Assembly: GCF_000814005.1 (NCBI RefSeq)
Contig: NZ_JWLK01000002.1
Location: 186,001-250,000 of the forward strand
Direction of reading: 5' to 3'
DNA: 64,000 nt
Source: Ruegeria sp. ANG-S4
GTDB lineage: Bacteria; Pseudomonadota; Alphaproteobacteria; Rhodobacterales; Rhodobacteraceae
Shown here piece by piece: positions 8,975 to 17,646 of the stretch; the stretch's first letter is position 1; every line of letters begins with the position of its first letter. The notes beneath the pieces are model-generated. The model did not search any database and was not told the DNA's origin. It saw only the letters and a list, made by a program, of their open reading frames with translations. The position numbers were made by a program, and so were the translations under genes.

Positions 8975-11017
8975 ATGACGATGATGCTTCAATTCGAAAG
9001 CGTGGTGGCGACAGGGTCCGCAGCGCTTGATTCAGGTATCGGCGATACGGCTTTAAAAACGTTTAACAGCGAAACGTATCTCTACAGCATTACTGGGTTT
9101 GGCGGCGGGATCGTCTCGTGGCGTCTGGTCGAAGGTGCGCCCCCGCAAGTGGTCGACCAGCAGCATTACAATGTAACGATCAGCGGTCAGGTCGGACGCA
9201 GTGGCGTACCGATCACTTTGGGAACACAAGACCACTTGATCTTGGATGTCGACGCGGCCACGGGGCTTGTAAGCTATGATTTGAGCGACACCGGACAGAT
9301 CGGTGAGCTGCAAGAAACCGATACGCTCGTCGCCAGCGGAGACATCTCGGCCGCGGCGCAGATTTCGGACAATTTTCTGACTTTGGCCCATTCGGACTTG
9401 GGCCAAATCGCAACGTACAATGTCGGGGCAGATGGGGCACTGACCGTTGCCGGAACGGCGTCGGCGCGTGCGGATGTGTTGCGGTCCACGCAGTCTGGAT
9501 CAGAGCAATTCCTGATCGCAGCGGACACGATCAACAGCTCGATCACAACGTTCGGTTTTGATCAGGATACCGGCGCGATTTTGGAGATCTCCAACAATAC
9601 TGCAATCCAGACACTTGGTATCAGTGCGCCAACGGCAATCGAGGTGGCTGAGGCTTTTGGCCAATCCTGGGTCGTCGTCGCCGGGGCAGGCAGCAACTCG
9701 CTGAGTGTCATGAAATTGTCCAGCGATGGGAGATTGATACCCACTGACCACGTTTTGGATTCGCTTCATACCAGATTTGAATCAGTGCAGGATCTGGCGG
9801 TTCTTGAGGTTGAAGGGCGTGTTTTCGTCGCGGCTGGCGGCGGGGACGACGGGATCACCTTGTTCACAATGACACCGGGTGGTCAGCTGATCTATCTCGA
9901 CAGTTTTGCGGACACGCAGGCCAGCGGGTTGCAAAATGTTGAATCGCTGAGCATGGCTCGGGTCGGTGACGAATTGCAGATCCTTGCGGCATCTCAGCAG
10001 GACGCTGGACTAACGCAGTTGAGCGTTTCATTGGCCGATCTGGGTGTCGTTCAGCAAGGGTTCGGCGCGATCAATGGAACCGTGGGTGACGATATGTTGC
10101 AGGGTGGCATTCTCACCTCGACGCTGAGCGGCGGTGCAGGGGATGACATTTTGATTACTGGCTCCGCTGCGACGATCCTGACAGGTGGCACCGGTGACGA
10201 CATTTTCTTTATCCGTCACGGCAGCGACCACACCACGATCACGGACTTCGAGCGCGCAGCGGATCGGTTGGACCTGTCCGACTTCTGGCTGCTTCGATCC
10301 CCGGCGCAGCTTGATTTTACAACGACAGCAGACGGGGCTGTGATTCAGTACCAAGGGCAAAGTTTATCCCTTGTTGCCGCAGATGGGGCGGCGTTGACCA
10401 GCGCGGACGTATTTGGAGCAGGCTTCGATGGGCCCGATCACGTGCCGGTCATCATCAGCAATGGGCCAGACAGTAACGCATCGCCGGGGATATTGGGCAC
10501 AATCTCTGTGGATTCGAATGCGGCAAACCCGGCGCTTGCAGGTGCGGAAGTTCGCTTCACCCCAGAAGGCGGAGGAACCATCACCGCGCAAGCAAATGCC
10601 CAAGGCGAGTTTGAACTTGGAATTCCCGACGGTACATTTGTCGGGGAGCTTGAGATCGTGAAGTCCTATTCCACGGCCAGTAACGAGATTTCAGCCCTGG
10701 ATGCGCTGCAGGTATTGCGAATGGCCATTGGACTTGATCCGACATTTGGCCCGCCCGCGCCAGAAAATCTGATTGCAGCGGATATCAACCGCGATGGAAC
10801 TGTCAGTGCGCTGGATGCTTTGATTGTGCTGCAAAACGCTGTCGGAGAGACGTTGCAACACGCGGCGGAGTGGATTTTTCTGGATGGCGATGCCGATCTA
10901 TCCGACATCACCAGAACAAGTGTTGCCTACGAAACCGGTACACCCGTGACCGTTGTGGATGGCGACTTCGCGACAGACATGACCTCAATACTGCTGGGCA
11001 ATATTGAGGCCGTCTAG
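8975..11017 (+). CDS. Type I-secreted beta-propeller/RTX protein with dockerin-like C-terminal module
   Basis: This 680-residue protein has no N-terminal signal peptide. Residues 1-360 look like a lactonase/YVTN-type beta-propeller, with repeated strands such as LAVLEVEGRVFVAAGGGDDG and blades ending in LTV, SVM or TLF. RTX calcium-binding repeats lie at 367-412 (GGAGDDILITG, GGTGDDIFFI). A carboxypeptidase-regulatory or SdrB-like beta domain (about 505-560, AGAEVRFTPEGGG, QGEFELGIPDG) precedes a dockerin-like module at about 566-624. A C-terminal tail with an acidic hydrophobic end follows. The RTX repeats and absence of a Sec signal indicate type I export. The most likely exporter is the PrtD/PrtE-type pair directly downstream, on the opposite strand with 22 bases between stops. 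Three closely spaced ATGs (8975, 8981, 8984) leave the exact start open. Confidence 0.82.
   Translation: MTMMLQFESVVATGSAALDSGIGDTALKTFNSETYLYSITGFGGGIVSWRLVEGAPPQVVDQQHYNVTISGQVGRSGVPITLGTQDHLILDVDAATGLVSYDLSDTGQIGELQETDTLVASGDISAAAQISDNFLTLAHSDLGQIATYNVGADGALTVAGTASARADVLRSTQSGSEQFLIAADTINSSITTFGFDQDTGAILEISNNTAIQTLGISAPTAIEVAEAFGQSWVVVAGAGSNSLSVMKLSSDGRLIPTDHVLDSLHTRFESVQDLAVLEVEGRVFVAAGGGDDGITLFTMTPGGQLIYLDSFADTQASGLQNVESLSMARVGDELQILAASQQDAGLTQLSVSLADLGVVQQGFGAINGTVGDDMLQGGILTSTLSGGAGDDILITGSAATILTGGTGDDIFFIRHGSDHTTITDFERAADRLDLSDFWLLRSPAQLDFTTTADGAVIQYQGQSLSLVAADGAALTSADVFGAGFDGPDHVPVIISNGPDSNASPGILGTISVDSNAANPALAGAEVRFTPEGGGTITAQANAQGEFELGIPDGTFVGELEIVKSYSTASNEISALDALQVLRMAIGLDPTFGPPAPENLIAADINRDGTVSALDALIVLQNAVGETLQHAAEWIFLDGDADLSDITRTSVAYETGTPVTVVDGDFATDMTSILLGNIEAV
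10670..10846 (+). other. Dockerin-like module in the RTX/propeller protein
   Basis: Residues about 566-624 form two related segments. The first is a degenerate loop followed by ISALDALQVLRMAIGL. The second has a full EF-hand-type loop, D-I-N-R-D-G-T-V-S-A-L-D, followed by ALIVLQNAVG. This duplicated F-hand arrangement, with Asp at loop positions 1, 5 and 12, defines dockerin type I. The Ser-Ala pair just before the last loop Asp sits where cohesin-recognition residues lie in clostridial dockerins (family knowledge). Its possible partner is the cohesin-like domain in the divergent adhesin. Confidence 0.75.
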
Positions 11018-11039
11018 GCTACAACAGCGTCGATCCTGC

Positions 11040-12347
11040 CTACTCGCGGAATGCCCGATAGAAATAGTCCGCAAGAGGTTTGACAAGATAGGACAGCGGT
11101 GTGCGCTCATCCGTCTTGATCATGGCTTCGACGGGCATCCCGGGCAAAAGCTCCTGTCCGTTCAGCAACTCGATTTGACCATCGTCCGGAATGACCTCGG
11201 CCCGATAAAACGTAAAGCCTGTGCTGTCATCGGTGTAGGTGTCTGCCGAGACGTTCATGACATGCCCGTTCAACTCTGGCGTTTCACGCTGGTTGAATGC
11301 CGGAAAGCGAAGGGCGACCTCTTGCCCGCGATGGAGTTGGTCGACATGTAATGCATCGACGCGCGCCGCGACCAAAAGGGGAGTGTCTTGCGGCACGACA
11401 TACAGCATTGGTTCGCCCGGTTGAATGACGGACTGCAGCGCAAAGACTTGGCTGTCATAGACCGTACCGGCGACAGGTGCGCGGATATCCAACCGCGACA
11501 GACGTTCGTTCAATGACAAGCGCCTCTCGGCCAGTTCCACGACGCGTGCCTGAACATCCCGCAGTTGCGAGATCGCTTCCTCGCGTCGGGTTGCCTTTAG
11601 CTCGACGATACGGATTTCCGTGCTGGAAATCTCGCCTTCCAGCCGGGCAACCGACGATTCCAGCCGCCCGATTTCACCCAGCAGGCTCGCCTCTTCCCTT
11701 TGCAAGGCGGAAACACGGCTGGCTTGCGTGAGACCACGTTCCAGCAGCCCTTCCTGATCCTTCAACTCGCTTTGAATAAGATCGACCTGGGTTCGCAGGG
11801 AAACCAGCTGCGCCTCGTTGCCCTCGATCTCATTTTCGATCTGTGTTTTCTGTTTGCCAAGCTGCTCGGTCTGCTGCGCAAGTGTATCCAGTCGCGCGTT
11901 GAACAGGCGTTCTTGACCGGCCAATAGATCGGATGCGATATTCTCTCGCTTTCGCAGCTCCTCCAGCCGGTTGGCCAGTTCGGTTGCGTCTACGCCATCG
12001 CGTTCCGCTTCGAGTCGAACCATGCGCGCCAAAAGCTCGAACAATTGAGATTCAACAATCGTCTTTTCCGAGGCCAGGAACGTATCATCGAGACGCAGCA
12101 ACATATCGCCACGTGCAACGGCGTCGCCATCGCGCACGAAAATCTCGCCGACAACACCGCCGTCAGGGTGCTCGACGACTTGGCGGTTGCTTTGCACTTC
12201 GACGACACCCTGCGAAATGATCGCACCAGCCAATTCGGTGCGCACACTCCACAGCCCAAGGCCCAAAACCAGGACAACCAGCGCGAGGAAGCCTACGGCC
12301 GCGGGAACTTTGATGCTCCAAGCCGGTTTTTTGAAGGAACTGGCCAT
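11040..12347 (-). CDS. HlyD/PrtE-type periplasmic adaptor of a second type I secretion system
   Basis: This 435-residue membrane fusion protein has one membrane anchor at about residues 14-34 (VPAAVGFLALVVLVLGLGLW). A lipoyl half (VVGEIFVRDGDAVARGDMLLRLDD) and a long Glu/Leu/Arg-rich coiled-coil hairpin (about 95-280) follow. The second lipoyl half (LDIRAPVAGTVYDSQVFALQ), a beta-barrel, and a C-terminus DYFYRAFRE complete it; that ending is typical of PrtE-like adaptors. Its ATG shares one base with the stop codon of the upstream ABC gene (TAATG), so translation is coupled. It differs clearly from the other adaptor at 327-1637, so the locus carries two independent exporters. Assigning it to the RTX/dockerin protein is inference from subfamily and adjacency. 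Confidence 0.93.
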   Translation of the reverse strand: MASSFKKPAWSIKVPAAVGFLALVVLVLGLGLWSVRTELAGAIISQGVVEVQSNRQVVEHPDGGVVGEIFVRDGDAVARGDMLLRLDDTFLASEKTIVESQLFELLARMVRLEAERDGVDATELANRLEELRKRENIASDLLAGQERLFNARLDTLAQQTEQLGKQKTQIENEIEGNEAQLVSLRTQVDLIQSELKDQEGLLERGLTQASRVSALQREEASLLGEIGRLESSVARLEGEISSTEIRIVELKATRREEAISQLRDVQARVVELAERRLSLNERLSRLDIRAPVAGTVYDSQVFALQSVIQPGEPMLYVVPQDTPLLVAARVDALHVDQLHRGQEVALRFPAFNQRETPELNGHVMNVSADTYTDDSTGFTFYRAEVIPDDGQIELLNGQELLPGMPVEAMIKTDERTPLSYLVKPLADYFYRAFRE

Positions 12348-14086
12348 TACTCACCCACCTTGTTCAGGTGCCGTTTGATCACGTTTGCATTTTGCACCAT
12401 CGTGTTCAAAACCTCGTCCCGGCTGCCGGATTTGACGATCTGACCTTTTTCCACGACCACCAGATCGTCACATTCGGAAATGGCCTGTGGCCGGTGGGTC
12501 ATGATGATGACCGACTTGCCCGCCGATTTGAATTCGCGCACCGCGTTATTCAATGCTGTCGTTCCATCCGCATCCAACGCCGAGTTTGGCTCATCCAGAA
12601 TGAGAAGAACGGGATTTCCGTAAAGGGCGCGGGCAAGTGCGATACGTTGTTTCTGACCACCGGACAATTGGCTGTCGTTGCCTTCCAGAAACGTGTCATA
12701 CCCTTTTTCAAGGCCCAGGATCAGTTCATGTGCATTTGCCGTCTTGGCAGCCGCGACAACTGCGTCCGGGTCCGGGGTTTCCGACATCCGGGCAATATTC
12801 TCGGCCACCGTCCCATTAAACAGGGTCACCTGTTGCGGCAGGTAGCCAATGTGCTGGCCCAAAGCATCGGGGTCATACTGATCCAGTGTGGCGCCGCCCA
12901 ATCGAATTTCCCCGGCTGCGGGCGCCCACAGACCAAGCAAAGCCTTGGCCAGCGTTGTCTTGCCCGATCCACTTTTGCCGATCACGCCCAGCGCATTACC
13001 CGGTTCAAGCTTCATTGTTGCGTTGCGCAAGGTCGGCGTCGAAATTCCAGGTGGAATAACGGTCAGCGATTTTGCCTCAAGGTGCGCCTTTGGGATGGGC
13101 AGCCTGGTTCGCTTTTGTTCGGGCGGAGTATTGTCAAGGAACTTGTTCAGGCTGGTCCAGGCCGTTCGCGCGCGCTCGATCATCGACCATTGGCCCACTG
13201 CCATTTCAATCGGAGCCAGAGCCCGGCCCAGGAGGATAGTACCCGCGATCATCGCACCGGCCGTCATTTCGTTTCGCAATACCAGCAACGCGCCCAAGGC
13301 AAGCATTGCCGATTGCAGAAACAGCCGCAGGGATTTGGTCAGCGATGAAAAACTGCCTGTCCAGTCGCTGGCCGAGATGGTTTGAGCCAGCGCGTCCGTC
13401 CGTTGTTTCATCCACCGTTTCGAGACGTCTTCTTGCATCCCCTGCGACCGAACCACCTCGGCAGCCTGCCGGGCATGTTCAGAGAACGAATTCGCCCGGG
13501 CGGCGGCGGATTGCGCCTCGGCCACTTTGCGATGGGTCAACGCTTGGTTCAGCAACGCGATAACCACCAGCAAGGTACCACCCGCAACGGCAAGCCAGCC
13601 CAACAGCGGGTGAAACAGGAAAATTGCCGCCACGAAAATCGGTGTCCACGGAATATCCATGACCGCCAGTAAAACGGGCGACGCGCACAAGGCACGAATG
13701 GACTCCAGATCACGCAATGCAGTGGCTGGGGCCGATCGGACTTGCGGAAACAACGCTCGGCGCATGGTGGCTTCGAAAACGCGTTCATCCAACGAAGATT
13801 GAAAGCGAGCGCCGAAGCGGGCGACAATGCGACCGCGGGCGTAATCCAACATCGCCATCAGCGCGTAAAGCAGTGCGACTAGAAGGAACAATGCCGACAA
13901 AGTTTCGACCGAGCGCGATCCAAGGACTCGGTCATAGACCTGCAACATGAACAGGGGACCCGTCAGCATCAGCAAATTCACAAACACGCTGAACAGGAAG
14001 GCGAGCCCCAAAAAGCTCAATCCCTGATTTCTTGCCTTTCGCAGCTCGCTTAACGGCGGCGCGGACATTCTGTTTTTTGGCTTCAC
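12347..14086 (-). CDS. PrtD-type type I secretion ABC permease/ATPase
   Basis: This 579-residue exporter half has no C39 domain, as in PrtD/AprD/HasD exporters of RTX proteases and related proteins. The membrane domain starts at about residue 24 (LGLAFLFSVFVNLLMLTGPLFMLQ-like opening helix, then the VYDRVLGSRS loop). The ATPase domain has Walker A GKSGSGKT, signature LSGGQKQRIALARAL, Walker B LLILDEP and an H-loop in IIMTHRPQ. The next gene downstream is its HlyD partner, overlapping by one base. Together they would need a TolC homologue encoded elsewhere. Length and motif content are normal, with no sign of decay. Confidence 0.94.
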   Translation of the reverse strand: MKPKNRMSAPPLSELRKARNQGLSFLGLAFLFSVFVNLLMLTGPLFMLQVYDRVLGSRSVETLSALFLLVALLYALMAMLDYARGRIVARFGARFQSSLDERVFEATMRRALFPQVRSAPATALRDLESIRALCASPVLLAVMDIPWTPIFVAAIFLFHPLLGWLAVAGGTLLVVIALLNQALTHRKVAEAQSAAARANSFSEHARQAAEVVRSQGMQEDVSKRWMKQRTDALAQTISASDWTGSFSSLTKSLRLFLQSAMLALGALLVLRNEMTAGAMIAGTILLGRALAPIEMAVGQWSMIERARTAWTSLNKFLDNTPPEQKRTRLPIPKAHLEAKSLTVIPPGISTPTLRNATMKLEPGNALGVIGKSGSGKTTLAKALLGLWAPAAGEIRLGGATLDQYDPDALGQHIGYLPQQVTLFNGTVAENIARMSETPDPDAVVAAAKTANAHELILGLEKGYDTFLEGNDSQLSGGQKQRIALARALYGNPVLLILDEPNSALDADGTTALNNAVREFKSAGKSVIIMTHRPQAISECDDLVVVEKGQIVKSGSRDEVLNTMVQNANVIKRHLNKVGE

Positions 14087-14289
14087 AAGCTGTCGCCTTC
14101 AGTTCTTTTGTCATTTGGGCCGCGGACATTAAGCGCCAAGGATGAATCAGAACCCGGCGTCGGCCACATTTTTCGAAAGTCTTATATCCACGACTTATAA
14201 ATTCAACAACGGGCGTTTTCCATACGTCGGCGCTATTGCGCGGCAGATTTTGAACCCGAATGGCGGGATCATGCCGAGCTCAAAAGCGT

Positions 14290-16173
14290 TCAGTACAAGA
14301 GGTTTAGCATGACGAGCGAAACCACCAGAAAGAGCAGTGTCATAACACCGCCCGAGCGCACGAAATCCATCACCTTGTATCCTGCAGGCCCCATGATCAA
14401 CGCGTTTACCTGATGTGTTGGGATGATAAAGCTGTTGCTGGTTGAAATGGCGACCGTCAATGCGAACAGCGACGGGCTCCCTCCGGCCGCGACGGCGATA
14501 GACACAGCCAGCGGCACCAACAAAACGGTTGCACCCACGTTGGACATAACAAGCGAGAAAGCAGTGGCCAGAACTGCGACCCCCGCCTGCAATGACCAGA
14601 TCGGCCAACCGTCCAAAAGGATCATGATTTGCTGCGCAATCCACGCCGCCGTTCCGGTGTTTTGCACGGCTTGTCCCAGCGGTATGAGGCAGGCAAGCAG
14701 AAAGACCGTATTCCAGCCAACGGCCCGGTAAGCCTCATCGACGCTCAAAACTCGGGTGATCATCATCCCGGCAGCGCCAGTCAACAGGCACAGTGACAAT
14801 CGAACGTCGGTGAACAGGATCAAGGACAGCGAGATCGCAAAAAATCCCAAGGCCCAGCCGACTTTTTGCGGTCTCAACTCATCTTGCGGGAAATCCGTTG
14901 TCACCACGACAAAATCCGGATCACGGCTGATGCGCATCAGATTGTCCCACCGGGTATGCGCCACAAGCATGTCCCCGGCGTGAAATTTCTCGAGCCCGAT
15001 TTGCGTGGACTCGTGCGTTTCGGTTTCGACGTGACTCAGCGTTTCTTCGCCGCGATGAATCGCCAAAAGGGACATGCCGTAGGTCTTTCGAAACAACAGC
15101 TCGCGCGGGCATTTCCCGATCAGTTTGCTGTCCGGCGTGACGACGACTTCGGCAATTCCTGCGTTTGTCGGGGCAAATTCCTCCACAAAAACATCAAGTT
15201 CTGGCAGGACCTTCAAGCCGTATTTCTTGGCAAATTCTTCGACCACCCAACGTCTGCCGATGATGGCCAACCTGCACGGCGCCGCGATTTCAGCGGTCAA
15301 AACCTGAACCATCGAAGTTTTGCCGCGATAGAAAGTGGATATGATGTAGAGGTGGCTCTCGTGGTTGATATCAGCCAGAACCTTCCCCACCAGCGGGCTG
15401 TCGGCTGGAACGATCACCTCGAACACATCTGCTTTCAGGCCATAGACGCGTTGCAGATACTCCTGCGTACCTTGACCGGTTCCGGTGTTTTCCGAGCCCG
15501 TGTCGTTGGGCAAAACCCACCGACCCAACAGCAGGAAATACGCAATGCCGGTCAGGATCAGAACGGCGCCGATCGGCGTCACCGAAAACAGCCCAAAGGG
15601 TTGCATTTTCTGTCCTTCTGGCAGGCCATCATTTGCCGTTTGGATGAGATCGTTCAACAGGATCAGCGGCGACGACCCGACCATTGTCATCGTCCCGCCC
15701 AGAATTGCGCAAAAGCCCATCGGCATCAGCAATCGCGACAAAGGGATACCGGATCGGGATGATATCCGGCTGACGACCGGCAGAAACAGTGCGGCGGCAC
15801 CGACATTCTGCATAAAGGATGAAATGACGCCGACAGTTCCTGACACGATCGGCAAAACTCTGTTCTCGGACTTCCCCCCATATTTGAGGATGACGGCCGC
15901 CACCTTGTTCATGATGCCCGTTTTGTCCAACCCCGCGCCGACGATCATCACTGCGATGATCGAAATCACGGCATTTGACGCGAAGCCATCAAAAAGATGC
16001 GGAACATTCGCGAGGTTTCCAAGCCCGGGCGCGTAACTCAGCAAGCCGATCAGCACCAGAACCAAGATGGCTGAAAGGTCAATTCGGACGATTTCGGATA
16101 CGAAAAGGAAAACAGTAAAGGCCAACAGGACGCACACCACGCCCATCTCGAAAGTAAACGTCAATTGCTCCAC
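14290..16173 (-). CDS. SLC13/DASS-family permease with two TrkA-C domains
   Basis: This 627-residue membrane protein of the divalent anion:Na+ symporter type has an N-terminal membrane half (about 1-220). A central cytoplasmic region carries two RCK/TrkA-C domains (about 245-420; VFEVIVPADSPLVGK, AEVVVTPDSKLIGKCPREL). A C-terminal membrane half with the SNVGATVLLVPLA signature stretch ends the protein. Family members carry sulfate, dicarboxylates or other anions; the substrate here cannot be fixed. The open frame extends upstream to 16584, but that part is low-quality sequence antisense to the riboswitch. I chose the GTG at 16173, which has AGGTGG about 7 bases upstream; ATG at 16146 is the alternative. 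It is transcribed away from the riboswitch-led metal transporter. Confidence 0.85.
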   Translation of the reverse strand: MEQLTFTFEMGVVCVLLAFTVFLFVSEIVRIDLSAILVLVLIGLLSYAPGLGNLANVPHLFDGFASNAVISIIAVMIVGAGLDKTGIMNKVAAVILKYGGKSENRVLPIVSGTVGVISSFMQNVGAAALFLPVVSRISSRSGIPLSRLLMPMGFCAILGGTMTMVGSSPLILLNDLIQTANDGLPEGQKMQPFGLFSVTPIGAVLILTGIAYFLLLGRWVLPNDTGSENTGTGQGTQEYLQRVYGLKADVFEVIVPADSPLVGKVLADINHESHLYIISTFYRGKTSMVQVLTAEIAAPCRLAIIGRRWVVEEFAKKYGLKVLPELDVFVEEFAPTNAGIAEVVVTPDSKLIGKCPRELLFRKTYGMSLLAIHRGEETLSHVETETHESTQIGLEKFHAGDMLVAHTRWDNLMRISRDPDFVVVTTDFPQDELRPQKVGWALGFFAISLSLILFTDVRLSLCLLTGAAGMMITRVLSVDEAYRAVGWNTVFLLACLIPLGQAVQNTGTAAWIAQQIMILLDGWPIWSLQAGVAVLATAFSLVMSNVGATVLLVPLAVSIAVAAGGSPSLFALTVAISTSNSFIIPTHQVNALIMGPAGYKVMDFVRSGGVMTLLFLVVSLVMLNLLY

Positions 16174-16344
16174 TAAAACCACCTGAATACGGCACGGAAA
16201 GAGTAGTAAAAACTCTAAAGCCAAATGTGTCGCGATGTCATTAACTTTCGGTTTTGCAGCGATTTTTGGAATATTCTTGCCAAGCGCTCGGCGACCTGCG
16301 TCGAGATTCTGTCTTGTCGAATCAACTCGTTTGATGTCCTGTCG

Positions 16345-16527
16345 CCGCGATGGTTCCCCATCGCCTTGGGCGAGACGGGACAAAAGGGAATACGGTGCGG
16401 CCAACAAAAAGGCCAAGTCCGTGACTGCCCCCGCAACTGTAGGCGGTGAGCGACCCCGAGATCGACCACTGGGCCAAAGCCTGGGAAGGATCGGGAGAGC
16501 GTTGACCCGCAAGTCAGGAGACCTGCC
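16345..16527 (+). ncRNA. Cobalamin (B12) riboswitch
   Basis: The conserved core is read directly on the plus strand: GGTTCCCC and AAAAGGGAA at 16352-16390, CGGTG, GACTGCCCCCGCAACTGTA (16423-16442), CGGTGAG, CCACTGGG, GGGAAGG, CCCGCAAGTCAGGAGACCTG with the B12 box ending at about 16526. These elements match the AdoCbl riboswitch class in order and spacing. The 5' limit is approximate. It lies about 50 bases before the first ribosome-binding site (AGAGGGAG) of the downstream small ORF, a position suited to translational control. Its target is the metal ABC transporter operon at 16577-19437. Confidence 0.95.
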
Positions 16528-16576
16528 ATCCGATTTGTAAACCAAACTGGGCGGGGTGCCCCAGAGGGAGATGAAG

Positions 16577-16723
16577 ATGTTCAAAACGGCAACAACCGTT
16601 CACATCCTTGCATTGACCGTGCCCTGTCGAAATGGCGGAGGTGACATCAGTGCTGGAAAAGTCTGCTCAACCCAACTTTTGCGGCCAAAGGCCCAGCACA
16701 ACGATCAAACAGGCCTCCGCTAG
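16577..16723 (+). CDS. Small ORF directly behind the cobalamin riboswitch, function unknown
   Basis: This would encode a 48-residue peptide. ATG at 16577 is preceded by GGGAG six bases upstream; ATG at 16571 is also in frame. It begins MFKTATTVHILALTVPCRN and has two cysteines, a Gly-rich turn and a basic C-terminus. I recognise no family. It could be a riboswitch-controlled leader peptide, a metal-binding peptide or a decayed longer gene; nothing downstream of its stop continues it in an obvious way. Evidence is limited to the strong ribosome-binding site and its position as first frame after the riboswitch. Confidence 0.35.
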   Translation: MFKTATTVHILALTVPCRNGGGDISAGKVCSTQLLRPKAQHNDQTGLR

Positions 16724-16750
16724 TTTCTTGGCAATTGGTCGGGTTGCCCA

Positions 16751-16888
16751 ATGACACGACGCGAAACCAAAGGATGGGCGAAGATGTCGCGTAGTGGCTG
16801 TTTGACCGAGTTGAGCTTGTTCGCCCTTGTAGCAGGCGCGCTGATCCTGTCAGGGCTTCTTTGGCTCGCGATCTACGCGGTGATCTGA
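16751..16888 (+). CDS. Small single-pass membrane protein ahead of metal ABC transporter
   Basis: This 45-residue frame has a basic N-terminus and one convincing membrane segment (about residues 20-44, LSLFALVAGALILSGLLWLA). Its stop TGA overlaps the ATG of the ATPase gene by one base (TGATG), the strongest sign that it is translated. A second ATG at 16784 could be the true start. Small membrane subunits are known in cobalt/nickel uptake (CbtB, CbiN), but I cannot assign it to either. It may be an accessory or regulatory subunit of this transporter. Confidence 0.5.
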   Translation: MTRRETKGWAKMSRSGCLTELSLFALVAGALILSGLLWLAIYAVI

Positions 16889-17646
16889 TGTCGACCGTCG
16901 TCCAACTTCGCAATCTGGCGCTTGGTTACCGAGACCTGACCCTTTTTCGCCACCTGTCGATGGATATCGAGGCTGGCACGACCTTGGCCGTATTGGGTGC
17001 CAATGGCTCGGGCAAAAGCACTTTCGTCAAGATGCTGCTTGGTCTGATGGACCCGCTGCAAGGCAACCTGGATTGGCCCGGCGGGCGCCCACGTGAAATT
17101 GGCTATCTCGCTCAAATGACGGAATTTGACCGTCGTTTTCCTGTTCGCGTGCGCGACATCGCTGCGATGGGTGCGTGGCGCGGATTTGGTCTGCGGGCAG
17201 GTTTGGACCGCGACGCGCGTGACCGGATGTATGCAGCGTTGGACGAAGTTGGTGTGCTGGACATTGCCGACAAGCCCTTGCACATGCTTTCAGGCGGTCA
17301 GCTTCAGCGTGCTTTGTTCGCCCGTGTGATCATGCAGGATGCACCGCTGATCCTGTTGGATGAACCCTTCGCCGCAGTGGATCAAAACACCGAGGCACAT
17401 TTGTTGGCGATCATCCGTCGCTGGCGGGATGAGGGCAGGGCCGTTGTTTTGGTGCTGCATGACTTGTCGTCAGTATTGGACCATTGCAGCCATGCTTTGC
17501 TGTTAGGCAGGCAAGTGGCCACACATGGTCCGGTGAGTGATGTCCTGACTCCGACCCGTTTGGTTGCGCAGGGTTATCTGTCTGAAAGCCAGGCGGCTTG
17601 GATGTTCCGCGGTGCGCGGTCTGCCGTTGAGGACGCGCATGTTTGA
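16888..17646 (+). CDS. Metal ABC transporter ATP-binding protein (ZnuC/TroB-like), B12-riboswitch controlled
   Basis: This 252-residue ATPase has Walker A GANGSGKST (about 33-41), Q-loop YLAQM, signature LSGGQLQRALFAR, Walker B LILLDEPFAAVD and switch His in VLHDLSS. It groups by sequence with the metal-chelate/A-I cluster (ZnuC, MntB, TroB). I chose ATG at 16888, which overlaps the stop of the small membrane ORF; a TTG at 16861 would add residues unlike the family N-terminus. It overlaps the permease start by 8 bases. Because the operon begins with a cobalamin riboswitch, cobalt is a more likely substrate than zinc, though the protein alone does not show this. Confidence 0.92.
   Translation: MSTVVQLRNLALGYRDLTLFRHLSMDIEAGTTLAVLGANGSGKSTFVKMLLGLMDPLQGNLDWPGGRPREIGYLAQMTEFDRRFPVRVRDIAAMGAWRGFGLRAGLDRDARDRMYAALDEVGVLDIADKPLHMLSGGQLQRALFARVIMQDAPLILLDEPFAAVDQNTEAHLLAIIRRWRDEGRAVVLVLHDLSSVLDHCSHALLLGRQVATHGPVSDVLTPTRLVAQGYLSESQAAWMFRGARSAVEDAHV

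Noticed and set aside
10131..10200. Short nucleotide repeats in the RTX gene as a possible CRISPR or VNTR
   Set aside because: They are the coding signature of Gly-Asp-rich calcium-binding nonapeptides, not spaced identical repeats.
16174..16584. N-terminal extension of the SLC13 permease frame
   Set aside because: It runs antisense through the cobalamin riboswitch and adds a non-membrane, family-unlike segment; the GTG at 16173 with AGGTGG fits better.
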